Counted from the stretch's first letter, positions 1 through 8,337 are shown. The stretch is DNA of 64,000 nucleotides from Coprococcus_C sp934318045 (GCA_934318045.1 CAKREY010000008.1:1-64000); one strand, 5' to 3'. Notes: generated from the sequence alone by a model not told the origin. Numbers and translations: made by a program.

Positions 1-69
1 GCAACTGTTGTTTTTGTTGTTATATGTGTCTGTCTTTTTATAAGAAGAGAGAAGAAAAAGAATAATTAG
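1..69 (+). CDS. C-terminal end of a membrane protein (partial)
   Basis: The window opens inside a reading frame whose last 22 codons are readable before the TAG at 67-69. They encode a hydrophobic stretch of about 14 residues (AATVVF-type, rich in Val, Ile and Phe) followed by RREKKKNN. A single membrane segment with a positively charged cytoplasmic tail is the usual end of a type I membrane or surface protein. No sortase motif is within view. The gene is followed at once by a strong terminator, so it ends its transcription unit. Function cannot be judged from this fragment. Confidence 0.6.
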   Translation, partial: ATVVFVVICVCLFIRREKKKNN

Positions 70-77
70 AATGAAAG

Positions 78-116
78 TAATCGTATCATTTTTTATGTGA
101 TACGATTATTTTTTTT
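78..116 (+). terminator. Rho-independent terminator
   Basis: A perfect 11-bp stem (TAATCGTATCA / TGATACGATTA) with a 9-nt loop is followed by eight T residues at 109-116. It closes the transcript of the truncated membrane protein gene just upstream. Confidence 0.9.
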
Positions 117-194
117 ATAAATGTGCCGATATAATACTAAGAAAGGTCAAGGAAGACTTTATCAAATACATTTACATTCAAGGAGGAATGAATT

Positions 195-974
195 ATGAGT
201 AGTGTATCTTCAGGGAATTTTTCCCATATAGCCGGTTCGTATGCAGATACAGCGGCTGTTTATTCTAAGTCAGAGACAACTAAGACCGATGAGACAAGCG
301 GAAAGAAGAAAGTCAGTGGTCAGACTATCGGCAATCCCCAGTTAAGTGAGAAAGCAAGTAAATATTATGAACAATTAAAGAAAAAGTACTCTAATATGAA
401 CTTTATTCTTGTCAGTGAGGATCAGAAAGAGAATGCCAAGGCTAATGCTGCAGGTTATGCTAATTCTAATAATATGGTTGTTCTTATTGATGAGGATAAG
501 ATTGAAAGAATGGCTTCTGATGAGAATTACAGAAAGCAGTATGAGGGGATTATTGCAAATGCTGCTAGTGGAATTTCACAGCTTGCAAGCAGTCTTTCAG
601 CAACAGGGGCTAATGTAAAGGGCTTCGGAATGCAGGTTAATGATAATGGTACAGCATCATATTTTGCTGTGCTTGAAAAGTCAAGTGCTGCACAGAAAGA
701 GCGTATTGAGAAAAAGGCTGCAGAGAAGAAAGAAGCTAAGAAAGCAGCAGAAAAGAAGGCTGAAAAGAAAAAGAATCAGGAGCGGCTGGAAAAGAAACGA
801 AAAGAAACCGGAGATGTCGATGATACTGACGATACGGAGACTGTAACAGTGACAGCTTCATCAATAGAGGAGCTTCTTGAAAAGATAAAGAATCAGGAAC
901 AGCTTTTCTTAAGTGATACAGTAAGAACTCCACAGGAGAAGAATGTGGGTCAGAATGTTGATTTTTCTGTATAA
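195..974 (+). CDS. DUF6033 family protein
   Basis: The start ATG follows AGGAGG (181-186) at normal spacing. The 259-residue product has no signal peptide or membrane segment. Residues about 60-165 form a compact conserved-looking region (YSNMNFILVS, then a stretch ending GFGMQVNDNG) that I recognise from memory as the DUF6033 domain common in Lachnospiraceae; its function is unknown. From about residue 160 the protein is a long Lys/Glu/Ala helix, probably a coiled coil or charged single helix, followed by an acidic Asp/Thr patch. The next gene begins about 18 nt downstream, so the two are probably co-transcribed. Both are clearly more AT-rich in third codon positions than genes after 8 kb, which may reflect transfer or simply low expression. 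Confidence 0.7.
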   Translation: MSSVSSGNFSHIAGSYADTAAVYSKSETTKTDETSGKKKVSGQTIGNPQLSEKASKYYEQLKKKYSNMNFILVSEDQKENAKANAAGYANSNNMVVLIDEDKIERMASDENYRKQYEGIIANAASGISQLASSLSATGANVKGFGMQVNDNGTASYFAVLEKSSAAQKERIEKKAAEKKEAKKAAEKKAEKKKNQERLEKKRKETGDVDDTDDTETVTVTASSIEELLEKIKNQEQLFLSDTVRTPQEKNVGQNVDFSV

Positions 975-992
975 TGTCAGGAGGTGTGCCTA

Positions 993-1847
993 ATGATATT
1001 ATCAGGAACAATAGCAAGTACTGTACAACTGCAGATGCTTAACAACAAGTGGCTGCAGAAAAAGGAATCTGGTAATGTTTTATCTAAGCAGGAGTTAAAC
1101 GAGCGTTCTACATGGACATCCGAGCAGTTTATGATTGCAGATTTTCAGGATCAGTTAGAACATAATCGTGAAGCTGAAAAGCGCCAGAAAATTGATAATA
1201 AGATTATGTCAGGTGGGAGTCTTTCACCTGAGGAGATATCTTATCTTGAAAAGAATGATCCTGCTGCTTTAAAGAAATATCGGGAAACTAAAGAAGAAAA
1301 AGAAAGCTACAAGGAAAAACTCAGACAGTGCAAGACTAAGGAAGAGGTTGACCGTGTAAAGCTGCAGAAGCTTGGAGAACTTGAAAGCTCATTAAGCAGT
1401 GTTGTTAATGATCCAGCAATTCCTAAGAGCGCCAAGTTAGCAAAAGCCCAGGAAATACTTGCAAAGACTAACAACATTGAGGCTGCACATCTTGAGTTTG
1501 TCAAATCCGCAGAGTATCAATGCCTGCCGACTGATGAAGAAAAGAAAGAACAGGATGCAGCAGATAATGAGATATCTGATGAAATAACAGATAGTGACAA
1601 GGCTGATAATACTGAGATTACTGACGCTTCTGATAATACACAGGATAAAGCAGATAATGTAACTGATGATAATAATAATCAGGTTTCTGATATTGAAAAT
1701 ACGGATACCGTGGATACAAAAGCATCTGAGAAAACATCTGAAAAAGATAACCACAAGAAAGAATACAGTACTGAAATTAAGAAAGTTACCCGAAAGCTTA
1801 AGAAAGGTTTTGAGGCGGCTGACATGCATGTTGACATAATTGTATAG
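993..1847 (+). CDS. Charged hypothetical protein, partner of the DUF6033 gene
   Basis: I do not recognise this family. An upstream in-frame GTG at 984 exists, but it lies inside the AGGAGG (979-984); the ATG at 993 is 8 nt after it and is chosen, giving 284 residues. The N-terminus (MILSGTIASTVQLQMLNNKW) is mildly hydrophobic but not a signal peptide. Residues about 50-190 are predicted mostly helical with many Lys/Glu (SPEEISYLEKNDPAALKKYR). Residues about 190-265 are a low-complexity Asp/Asn/Thr/Glu linker, and the last 25 residues are basic then hydrophobic (KVTRKLKKGFEAADMHVDII). The two-gene arrangement with DUF6033 suggests a shared job, perhaps an envelope- or flagellum-related cytoplasmic pair, but that is only inference. 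Confidence 0.6.
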   Translation: MILSGTIASTVQLQMLNNKWLQKKESGNVLSKQELNERSTWTSEQFMIADFQDQLEHNREAEKRQKIDNKIMSGGSLSPEEISYLEKNDPAALKKYRETKEEKESYKEKLRQCKTKEEVDRVKLQKLGELESSLSSVVNDPAIPKSAKLAKAQEILAKTNNIEAAHLEFVKSAEYQCLPTDEEKKEQDAADNEISDEITDSDKADNTEITDASDNTQDKADNVTDDNNNQVSDIENTDTVDTKASEKTSEKDNHKKEYSTEIKKVTRKLKKGFEAADMHVDIIV

Positions 1848-2081
1848 TTATGTATGATTGAGTATCTACCCAGATATGACTAGGATTAGTTATGTCTGGG
1901 GGATATTATTAATTATTATTTGTCATGTAGTAACCACTTCGTTAAACTGCAATTTAGCGAAGTGGTTAAAATGTGTACTTTACTACTGTAACAAGCAATT
2001 TTTAAGTAAAAGAAGATGATTTCAAGGATTTCCCAGACGAAATTAAAGACCTATTTAGACACTTATTTGAGTAACTGTAAA
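1848..2081. other. Intergenic region with two inverted repeats
   Basis: No gene is supported here. 1869-1900 is an imperfect 12-bp inverted repeat (CCCAGATATGAC / GTTATGTCTGGG) that may form a terminator for the preceding gene but lacks a clean T run. 1931-1968 is a longer inverted repeat whose arms TAACCACTTCG and CGAAGTGGTTA match perfectly and extend inward. A 22-codon open frame ending at 2074 (…DLFRHLFE) could be the tail of a lost gene but cannot be identified. Confidence 0.4.
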
Positions 2082-2118
2082 ACGCCGATAAATCAGGATT
2101 TATCGGCGTAATTTTTTT
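2082..2118. terminator. Strong terminator hairpin
   Basis: A perfect 13-bp stem (ACGCCGATAAATC / GATTTATCGGCGT) with a 3-nt loop is followed on the plus strand by A and seven T residues. On the minus strand the stem is followed by TTTT, so it could also stop transcription leaving the queC/queF remnant. It sits a few bases beyond the point where queF homology ends. Confidence 0.8.
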
Positions 2119-2123
2119 ATCTA

Positions 2124-2177
2124 TTAATTTCCCAATAATGTTATATCTGCTGTTTCTTCTTTACTTCTCCCAGTCAT
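2124..2177 (-). pseudogene. queF: queF 5' remnant (17 codons)
   Basis: Reading the minus strand, AAGGAGAAAATT precedes an ATG at 2177 and a 17-codon frame MTGRSKEETADITLLGN then stop. The pattern TLLGN shortly after an acidic stretch is how the N-terminus of NADPH-dependent 7-cyano-7-deazaguanine reductase (QueF) begins in Gram-positive bacteria. Everything after LLGN (including the catalytic Cys/Asp region) is missing. With the queC tail just upstream it marks a decayed preQ1/queuosine operon. Identification rests on a short match plus context. Confidence 0.6.
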
Positions 2178-2190
2178 AATTTTCTCCTTT

Positions 2191-2343
2191 TTATTCCATA
2201 GCTGGATCATTAATTCCGTTTAACTCAAATGCTCTGGCTCTATCTATACATGTTCCACACTTTCCACAAGGTTTTTCGCCGCCTTCATAGCAGCTCCATG
2301 TGTACTTATAAGGTATATTTAGCTCAAGCCCCTTTTTTACAAC
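2191..2343 (-). pseudogene. queC: queC 3' remnant (7-cyano-7-deazaguanine synthase)
   Basis: The minus strand encodes, in the same frame as the ORF ending at 2344, a segment with TWSCYEGGEKPCGKCGTC and DRARAFELNGINDP before a TAA. That is the C-terminal zinc-binding part of QueC (four Cys: SCY…CGKCGTC), an enzyme making preQ0 for queuosine. The preceding codon is TAG, where QueC homologues plausibly carry Gln (TKDQVVKKG), so an amber change separates this tail from the upstream codons. The ATP-pyrophosphatase N-terminal domain is absent; the gene cannot make a working enzyme. Homology probably extends upstream to about 2385 inside the chimeric ORF. Confidence 0.8.
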
Positions 2344-2640
2344 CTAATCCTTTGTTGCATTGATAAATTGTGCTACAACCTTAATCTGCTTTCGATAGAC
2401 CGCAAGTGTCTCCAGATAGGCATCGGAAAACTGCCTGATGGGAATGCCCTCTTTGGTATCTTCTCTGGCGGATTTCTCACGCTCAAAGTCGATATCTGAC
2501 TGCGTGGTGGCAATGCGAAAACGCATGGCATCCTCTGTATCATCTGCCACTATATAATCTCTGCAATATTCTCTGATATAATCACAGACAGGGCAGATCG
2601 TAAAATACTGTCCTGCCAGATGGATTGTAAAGCTCTTCAT
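2344..2640 (-). CDS. Chimeric/truncated HPr-kinase-like protein
   Basis: The ATG at 2640 has GAGGT upstream, and the frame gives 98 residues. The first ~84 residues (MKSFTIHLAGQYFTI… to FSDAYLETLAVYRK) resemble, from memory, the N-terminus of ~280-residue P-loop HPr-kinase/PEPCK-like proteins found beside short peptides in Lachnospiraceae; the expected P-loop (GTGKST-type) is missing. The last residues, VVAQFINATKD, fit instead the QueC sequence that continues after the stop codon. The ORF therefore looks like a deletion fusion of two genes, ended by an amber codon. It may still be translated, but a kinase activity is not expected. Confidence 0.55.
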   Translation of the reverse strand: MKSFTIHLAGQYFTICPVCDYIREYCRDYIVADDTEDAMRFRIATTQSDIDFEREKSAREDTKEGIPIRQFSDAYLETLAVYRKQIKVVAQFINATKD

Positions 2641-2672
2641 ATGCGACCTCTGATTCCATTCAAATTATAATT

Positions 2673-3521
2673 CTACTTCTGTTTCTTTTTCTTCTGGATA
2701 AATAAAATCGTTCCTGACACTGCAATCGCTGCTACAACTACTATCAATATAATTCCCCACACCGGAATACTTTGTGGTTTTTCAGAGGCTGTATCTGCAT
2801 TTGAGCTGATGGTATTTTCGTCGGCATCTATGCCTTCGTCAATTCCTGCAATCTCTGTTCCACCACTCTGCTTTTCTGTACCACCATTTTGTGCTGTAGC
2901 GCCGTCATCTGTCTTGTTTTCTTTCTTGTACTGCTTGGCAAGTTTCTTTTCCTCTGCGGCTGTATCTACAGAGGAATCAACCGTAACTTTATAATTGCTC
3001 TGATTATTGTTGGCTCCGGACTGTTCCTTAGTCTGATTATTTGATGTGCCGGACGGATTAGCGTTTCCGGCATCTTTATTTCCTGAATTATCGCCATTCT
3101 TATTGTCTGTGGCATCGGACGGATTCAAATTTCCGTTTTCATCTGTATCTTTCTTGTCTGTATCCTCATTGGAATCCTCAATTTTGGTATCTGAGGAAGC
3201 AAGTACCACATTCTTGAGATTTCCAACACCGGAAAATGCATTTGTATGAATTGTTGTAACTGTAGATGGCACGATTATCTTCTCTACCGAATTACATAAT
3301 AAAAATGCATAGTCATTGATTTCTGTTACTTCCTTGCCATTGATATATGCAGGAATAGTAACCTCTTTGTCGCTTCCATTATACGCATAAATTGATACGT
3401 TTTCTCCATTATCTTCGTATTGAAAATTTCCATAATATTCTGCCGCATATACCTGCATACTTCCAAGCAGGCAAAGAAAGCAAATGCATACTGCTGTTAA
3501 AAGCATGTTTTTTATCTTCAC
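2673..3521 (-). CDS. Small surface protein with one LRR_5-type repeat and a C-terminal membrane anchor
   Basis: An in-frame TTG at 3527 is too close to the ribosome binding site; GTG at 3521, 7 nt after GAGGAG, is preferred, giving 282 residues. Residues 1-27 are a signal peptide (MLLTAVCICFLCLLGS…YAAE). Residues about 30-105 contain BspA-type leucine-rich repeat units (NDYAFLLCNSVEKIIVPSTV). Residues about 105-230 are a low-complexity Asn/Asp/Ser/Gly linker. The end is a membrane segment (WGIILIVVVAAIAVSGTIL) followed by QKKKKQK. The layout is that of a surface protein, but no LPXTG is present, so it is probably held by the membrane segment. It lies downstream of the short peptide gene and its terminator. 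Confidence 0.7.
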   Translation of the reverse strand: MKIKNMLLTAVCICFLCLLGSMQVYAAEYYGNFQYEDNGENVSIYAYNGSDKEVTIPAYINGKEVTEINDYAFLLCNSVEKIIVPSTVTTIHTNAFSGVGNLKNVVLASSDTKIEDSNEDTDKKDTDENGNLNPSDATDNKNGDNSGNKDAGNANPSGTSNNQTKEQSGANNNQSNYKVTVDSSVDTAAEEKKLAKQYKKENKTDDGATAQNGGTEKQSGGTEIAGIDEGIDADENTISSNADTASEKPQSIPVWGIILIVVVAAIAVSGTILFIQKKKKQK

Positions 3522-3613
3522 AATCAATCTCCTCTGTACTGGCAGATAATGACTGCCATTTATAAATACCAGTTACTGTGCTAAATAATTTAAATAGCTT
3601 CTCTGTTATTTGG

Positions 3614-3638
3614 AAAAAGCGGCGGTTTACACCGCCGC
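3614..3638 (-). terminator. Terminator after the short peptide gene
   Basis: On the minus strand an 8-bp GC-rich stem (GCGGCGGT / ACCGCCGC) with a GTAA loop is followed by TTTTT. It lies 20 nt after the stop of the 38-residue peptide gene and separates it from the LRR gene. Confidence 0.85.
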
Positions 3639-3657
3639 CTCCTGTATAATGGTATTC

Positions 3658-3774
3658 TTAGTCTCCGAAACCTTCATCACCGCCACCAATCTGACCACCG
3701 CCACTGGTAGTAATAACATCTTCTGTTTCAAATTCAATAATTTCCATTTCTGCCACTTCATAAGCTTCTTTCAT
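3658..3774 (-). CDS. 38-residue acidic, glycine-rich peptide (putative precursor peptide)
   Basis: AAGGAAGGA lies 8 nt before an ATG at 3774. The frame encodes 38 residues: an acidic amphipathic leader-like half (MKEAYEVAEMEIIEFETEDV) and a Gly-rich tail (ITTSGGGQIGGGDEGFGD). The layout (charged leader with a conserved-looking EIIEF-x-T-E-DVIT-TS junction, then a short Gly/Asp core) resembles ribosomally made, modified peptides, and I recall similar ~40-residue peptides in Lachnospiraceae next to HPr-kinase-like genes. It sits directly after a giant secreted protein and before a terminator. No maturase, protease or transporter is found nearby, and the HPr-kinase-like gene is broken, so the cassette may be inactive. 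Product unknown. Confidence 0.65.
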   Translation of the reverse strand: MKEAYEVAEMEIIEFETEDVITTSGGGQIGGGDEGFGD

Positions 3775-3798
3775 TTCTTTGTCCTTCCTTTCACTTAA

Positions 3799-6700
3799 CT
3801 AGTTATTCTTTACACCATATATTGAATCACTATATACTGTATATCTGATTCCATTCTTCTCATATATCATATAGCCTGTAACTGTATGTCCAGTTCCATA
3901 ATAATTTGATTTTGTATAATAGAACTGTCCTTCGCTGCCAAGCTTAGATAACACAGAATATTGTGATATGCCAACTGTTTCAAGGGTAATTCCATCTGCC
4001 GCATAATCACCCTTCTTTCTGATAATACCAATATCTACCAGCTTACAGTCCTCTGGAACCGTATAGTTGAAATAAAATGACATCTTATATCCACCGGTAA
4101 TATCCTCGTAGGTTGGTTGTGCTATGATTATCGTCGGCTCTTTCACTATCATACTGTCTGCCTGCTCATAACATGCCGTGAGCGTGGTGTCTCCGGTGAT
4201 GATGAAAGTATATGTGCTATCATAACTTACGATATTGCCATTTGCATCCTTCCAGCCAACAAACTGTTTACCTTCAATCGGATCTGCAGTAACCGTAACA
4301 CTAGACTGTGGAGCCTTTTGCTCTGTCTGTAAACCTACTACTGTTAATGTATAAGTAATATCCTGTGCCTTAAATACCGGATAAAGACTGGTATTCTCGC
4401 TAAAGGTTGCTTCGTTAAGATTAACCACATCTGCTGCTGTTGCACCGCTTGACTTTGCAGACCATCCAAGGAAGTCAAAGCCTACCTTTGTTGGTGCATT
4501 TACTGTAGTGGTAATCTTTCCTTCGCCGGAAACAACCTTCTGGCTGTCCAGAAGCTTTCCTGACTGATGGTAGAAACTTACTGTCACATAAGCTATATCT
4601 GCTCCTTCATCTGTCTTAACCTTGACAAATTCCGGTGTCAATGTCGCATCACCAATCACTGTGAAGTTGTATTCGGCATCCGTACTTACCGTTGTTCCGT
4701 AACTATCCTTCCAGCCTACAAATTCATAGTTATCATTCACTGTTGCTGTCACTGTTGCTATCTGTCCATATACATACTTTCCGTCTGATGTGCTTGTCGT
4801 ACAGGTTCCACCTTCAACGCTTTCACATGTCACTGTATATTTCACCTCGTCAAGCCATGCATAATATGTATCCGGACTACCAGCATCTAATGTAAAGGTA
4901 TATGTACTCTCTGTTCCTACAGATGTATTGCCTTCTGTATCCGTCGTCCATTTACTGAAGCTGTATCCCATACTTGGTGTTACTTTAAGGGTAACGGTAT
5001 CGCCGTTTGCATACCAGCCATTTCCTGACGCAATACCTCTTACAACACCCGAATTTGCAAATGATATGACAATATTGTGGTCTGCCTTGATAAGTCCACC
5101 TGCACCTACTGTAGATGCTGCAAGCAGCTTATCAAAGGCTGTTGCAATATCTGTATCAGAAGAAGCCTCTGTAACAGCACCTGCAGCCACAAGAGCCGTT
5201 CGTAAGTTATCAATGGATGCCGTTGTATATTGCACATCTGCGTACTTTCCGTCACTTAAATTCTTATTTACTTTGGCAATCAGCAGTCCAAGCTGTTTAA
5301 ATGTTTTAAAATCCAGCTTACAAATATCGCATTTGCCATCTAAATCTTCATCGGTGTGCTCAGCATAAACCGGAGCTTTCTGTGTATTTGAATACGAATA
5401 GACCGGATCACCAGGATTACCTTCACAACCTGGATATGTTTCATTCCGATATACTGTATTCATGGCATCCCCTGCCTTTTTCAGAACAGGATATGTATCA
5501 CCATTTTCGCCAAGTTTCTGACCCCAGATGGAGCCATCGTAAGTCACAGTGTTATCACCTTCTCCGGTTGAGCAGCCCAGTGACAGGAGATACGCAATTT
5601 CACCGCTTGCGAATTGTGCGGCGGTTTTGCCGCCATTTTCATCTTCTGTGTCTGCGAGGTAATAGCAATTTTTGATTGGCCCAAAATAGTATCCACATAT
5701 ACCGCTTATATCAGCATCTGAGCTAGTAGCAGTAACGGTTCCTATGTTATAACAGTTTGAAATTGGTGCAATACTACAGCCACACACACCACCTACAGAA
5801 GCTACTGAGCCGGTAGCGGTAACAGTTCCTGTGTTATAACAGTTTGTGACTGTGCCACCATTATTATATCCACATATACCGCCTACAGTAGCAGATGACT
5901 CAATAGCGGTAAGATTCCCTGCATTATAACAGTTTGTGATTGTGCCAGCATTGTTTCCGCACACACCGCCCACATGATCATTCCCTTTGAAATAGGAATC
6001 AACGACTCCAACATTTTTTATGTTGCCATCGGATTCTGAACTTCCGAATAATCCAATACATGTTGAATCACCATTAAAGTACAAACCACTTACGGTTTTA
6101 TTATTTCCGTCAAACGTTCCTGAATACTGTGTTGTACGATTTCCCATCCAATCTGCAATCGGTGTCCAGGTTATAAAATCACTTCCGTTGGAAACGTTGC
6201 CCTCTGTATCGTATTGTAAGGAATCAAGAAGATTTTCATTTACTGTGATGTTGGCTGTCAGAATTGCATTGGCTAATGTGTTTTGTTCAACTCCATCAAG
6301 AGTACCGTTTACAAGTCCTGCAAACCAGTACAGCTGACCTGCATTGCTGATTTCGTAAACCTCATCCTTACTACCGTCTTCATCTATATCATACTTGTCT
6401 GTGGTAAGCTCTGCCGGCTGATATACCTCATTACATGCACAGAAACCATTCTCGCCGATGCTGTGAGTTTCCGTCTCTGTGGTCACATATCCAATCGGAC
6501 AGTCCTTGCATGCCACATTTTTTATATGATTATTATCATCTTTCCAAGTGTATGTAACATCACCGTCTTTGTTATGTGTATGTGTGTCACCATTTGCTAC
6601 ATCCTCAGACATATTGCCATTTACTAATATGTTCGCCCCATCTTCAACTGCAAGCAGCTCTTGATTCGTAATGCTCGCGCCTTCCATAAACATGATAGTT

Positions 6701-7590
6701 CCACCATTTGGTATCGTTAGTTTTTCTCTTAGCGATGCATTACCATATACAACTGACTTTGTCTCATTATTTCCATATTGTTTTGTAACGACTGCATCAC
6801 TAAAACTATCGCCATTTATTATTACCTGTTCTTCATATCCTTCACTATTACATGCCATGATCTGACTATTTGACACAACAACTTTATTCTTGGATGAAAT
6901 TGCATAGCTATCGCTCTTTGCTTCAACATAACTGTTTGTAATAGATATATCACAGTCAGCATAAATTGCACAACCGGCACTGTCCCCACTAGAAACAATT
7001 ACATGACTATTCTCAATCTTCAAGCTGCCTGTACATGAAATTTTCGGTGCTTTTATCGTTGTATCTGTAATTTTCAGATTCATTTGCTTACCAGATCCAT
7101 TTGATATAGTTCCATCACCGATTTGTGTTCCAACCGTCAAACTTCCACTATTATCACTCTTTAATTCCAGTGTATGTTCCCCATTGCTTGACCTTGATGT
7201 AATATTACCACTTACTGTATTTTCCCCGGATAACAAAACAGTAAGATCACCACCTTCAACAGTAATATGTTGAACAGTCGCATTTTGGAGTACAAGCTGA
7301 TTCTTCGCACTATCATAATACCAGTTTTTCCCCTGATATATCGTATCCTCATTATCAGAAACTCCATCAGCTTGAAGTACACCATCTTTAATAATTGTTA
7401 TGTTCCATGTGCCACTTTCGTCATTATATATTGCCAATGATTCAGGCATATTTGTTGTCGAAGCCGTTACAGTCTCCTCCGCCTTCGCATTCATCACACC
7501 CCAGCCACTGACATTCACCGCCGACAATGCCAGCATTGCCGACAGCAGCCCGGCAAATATTTTCTTTGTTCTTCGCACTTTCTTCCTCAT
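3799..7590 (-). CDS. Large secreted repeat protein (adhesin-like, GLUG and InlB-B/ListeriaBacteroides repeats)
   Basis: AGAGGAG precedes the ATG at 7590. The 1263-residue product begins with a signal peptide (KKIFAGLLSAMLALSAVNVS…AKAE). Residues ~50-330 look like a parallel beta-helix (carbohydrate-binding/adhesin type). Residues ~510-640 hold at least four GLUG-like repeats (VGGVCGNNAGTITNCYNAG and variants). Residues ~860-1130 hold repeated units with FSKW/FVGWKD motifs, typical of InlB B-type or Listeria-Bacteroides repeats. The last ~130 residues form a separate beta-rich domain. There is no LPXTG, SLH or C-terminal membrane segment, so how it stays at the surface is unclear. It starts one base after the TetR stop codon, so the two are translationally linked. 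Confidence 0.75.
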   Translation of the reverse strand: MRKKVRRTKKIFAGLLSAMLALSAVNVSGWGVMNAKAEETVTASTTNMPESLAIYNDESGTWNITIIKDGVLQADGVSDNEDTIYQGKNWYYDSAKNQLVLQNATVQHITVEGGDLTVLLSGENTVSGNITSRSSNGEHTLELKSDNSGSLTVGTQIGDGTISNGSGKQMNLKITDTTIKAPKISCTGSLKIENSHVIVSSGDSAGCAIYADCDISITNSYVEAKSDSYAISSKNKVVVSNSQIMACNSEGYEEQVIINGDSFSDAVVTKQYGNNETKSVVYGNASLREKLTIPNGGTIMFMEGASITNQELLAVEDGANILVNGNMSEDVANGDTHTHNKDGDVTYTWKDDNNHIKNVACKDCPIGYVTTETETHSIGENGFCACNEVYQPAELTTDKYDIDEDGSKDEVYEISNAGQLYWFAGLVNGTLDGVEQNTLANAILTANITVNENLLDSLQYDTEGNVSNGSDFITWTPIADWMGNRTTQYSGTFDGNNKTVSGLYFNGDSTCIGLFGSSESDGNIKNVGVVDSYFKGNDHVGGVCGNNAGTITNCYNAGNLTAIESSATVGGICGYNNGGTVTNCYNTGTVTATGSVASVGGVCGCSIAPISNCYNIGTVTATSSDADISGICGYYFGPIKNCYYLADTEDENGGKTAAQFASGEIAYLLSLGCSTGEGDNTVTYDGSIWGQKLGENGDTYPVLKKAGDAMNTVYRNETYPGCEGNPGDPVYSYSNTQKAPVYAEHTDEDLDGKCDICKLDFKTFKQLGLLIAKVNKNLSDGKYADVQYTTASIDNLRTALVAAGAVTEASSDTDIATAFDKLLAASTVGAGGLIKADHNIVISFANSGVVRGIASGNGWYANGDTVTLKVTPSMGYSFSKWTTDTEGNTSVGTESTYTFTLDAGSPDTYYAWLDEVKYTVTCESVEGGTCTTSTSDGKYVYGQIATVTATVNDNYEFVGWKDSYGTTVSTDAEYNFTVIGDATLTPEFVKVKTDEGADIAYVTVSFYHQSGKLLDSQKVVSGEGKITTTVNAPTKVGFDFLGWSAKSSGATAADVVNLNEATFSENTSLYPVFKAQDITYTLTVVGLQTEQKAPQSSVTVTADPIEGKQFVGWKDANGNIVSYDSTYTFIITGDTTLTACYEQADSMIVKEPTIIIAQPTYEDITGGYKMSFYFNYTVPEDCKLVDIGIIRKKGDYAADGITLETVGISQYSVLSKLGSEGQFYYTKSNYYGTGHTVTGYMIYEKNGIRYTVYSDSIYGVKNN

Positions 7591-7591
7591 C

Positions 7592-8212
7592 CTATTCTCC
7601 TCTCACATACTCTACGATCATTTCCTTAATTCTTCTAAGCTCCGATGTATAGTCTTTGTTCTTATCTGCACCCCAGATGAATCCATTTGCATAATACGTA
7701 CATGCCGCCATCATAACATGCACCGTCTCCCGCATGATTTCATCAAATGGGATATCCGTCCTTAGGGTATGATCTTCTTTCGCTTTCTCGTACATCTTGT
7801 AAAATCGCGTGTCTGCGGATGTGAGTGACACCCGAAATTCCTTCAGCTGTGCATGCTCCGGTCCAAGCTTACTCACATAATGATTGAAGTTATCGTTGAA
7901 GATCAGCAGGGATTTATGATTCACGTACATATCGATATAACAGTCCATCGTGAATATAAACCGGTCAATCGCCGGGATGTCATCCACGGATGAAATCGGG
8001 CGTGTCCGGTCCAATTCATCCAGATACTCTTTCCACTTCGCACCATTTACCGCAATCACCAGTTCCAGCTTACTTGGAAAATGGCGGAACAAGGTGGCTC
8101 TTCCGACACCGGCGGTTCTCGCGATCTCACTCATATTGGCAACTTCGATTTTCTCTCTTACAAACACCTCAAAGGCGGCATCAATAATCTTCTTTGTTTC
8201 TACCTCTCTCAT
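7592..8212 (-). CDS. TetR/AcrR family transcriptional regulator
   Basis: An open frame extends upstream to 8275, but the ATG at 8212 (GAGAGG about 9 nt before) gives the normal TetR beginning MREVETKKIIDAAFEVF and 206 residues. Residues ~10-55 form the helix-turn-helix (MSEIARTAGVGRATLFRHF). The rest is a helical ligand-binding domain rich in aromatic and charged residues; its ligand is unknown. The stop codon lies one base from the start of the giant secreted protein, so the regulator probably controls its own unit, including the surface protein and short peptide. TetR proteins usually repress; direction here is not visible. Confidence 0.85.
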   Translation of the reverse strand: MREVETKKIIDAAFEVFVREKIEVANMSEIARTAGVGRATLFRHFPSKLELVIAVNGAKWKEYLDELDRTRPISSVDDIPAIDRFIFTMDCYIDMYVNHKSLLIFNDNFNHYVSKLGPEHAQLKEFRVSLTSADTRFYKMYEKAKEDHTLRTDIPFDEIMRETVHVMMAACTYYANGFIWGADKNKDYTSELRRIKEMIVEYVRGE

Positions 8213-8299
8213 AAATAAAGCCTCTCGTTTGATACTCTCAGTCTCAATCATAGCATACCATCGCCGATAGCACAATTATTTTTTATAAAAAAGTAAATA

Positions 8300-8337
8300 A
8301 AATACAAAAATAAACACGGCAGTCTCCCACCGTGTTT
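8300..8337 (-). terminator. Terminator of the BMP/HD-GYP operon
   Basis: On the minus strand AAACACGG / CCGTGTTT encloses a 10-nt loop and is followed by ATTTTTG. It begins 5 nt after the stop of the binding-protein gene. The plus strand also shows a T run, but shorter. Confidence 0.8.

Noticed and set aside
2009..2074. 22-codon open frame ending DLFRHLFE
   Set aside because: No start codon with RBS, bounded upstream by a stop, and no recognisable family; could be a gene remnant but not supportable.
4928..5368. 146-residue plus-strand ORF opposite the large secreted protein
   Set aside because: Antisense shadow of a repeat-rich coding region, no RBS, and the minus-strand frame has clear domains.
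3799..7590. Sortase anchoring of the giant secreted protein
   Set aside because: No LPXTG-like motif, C-terminal hydrophobic segment or positive tail is present at its end.
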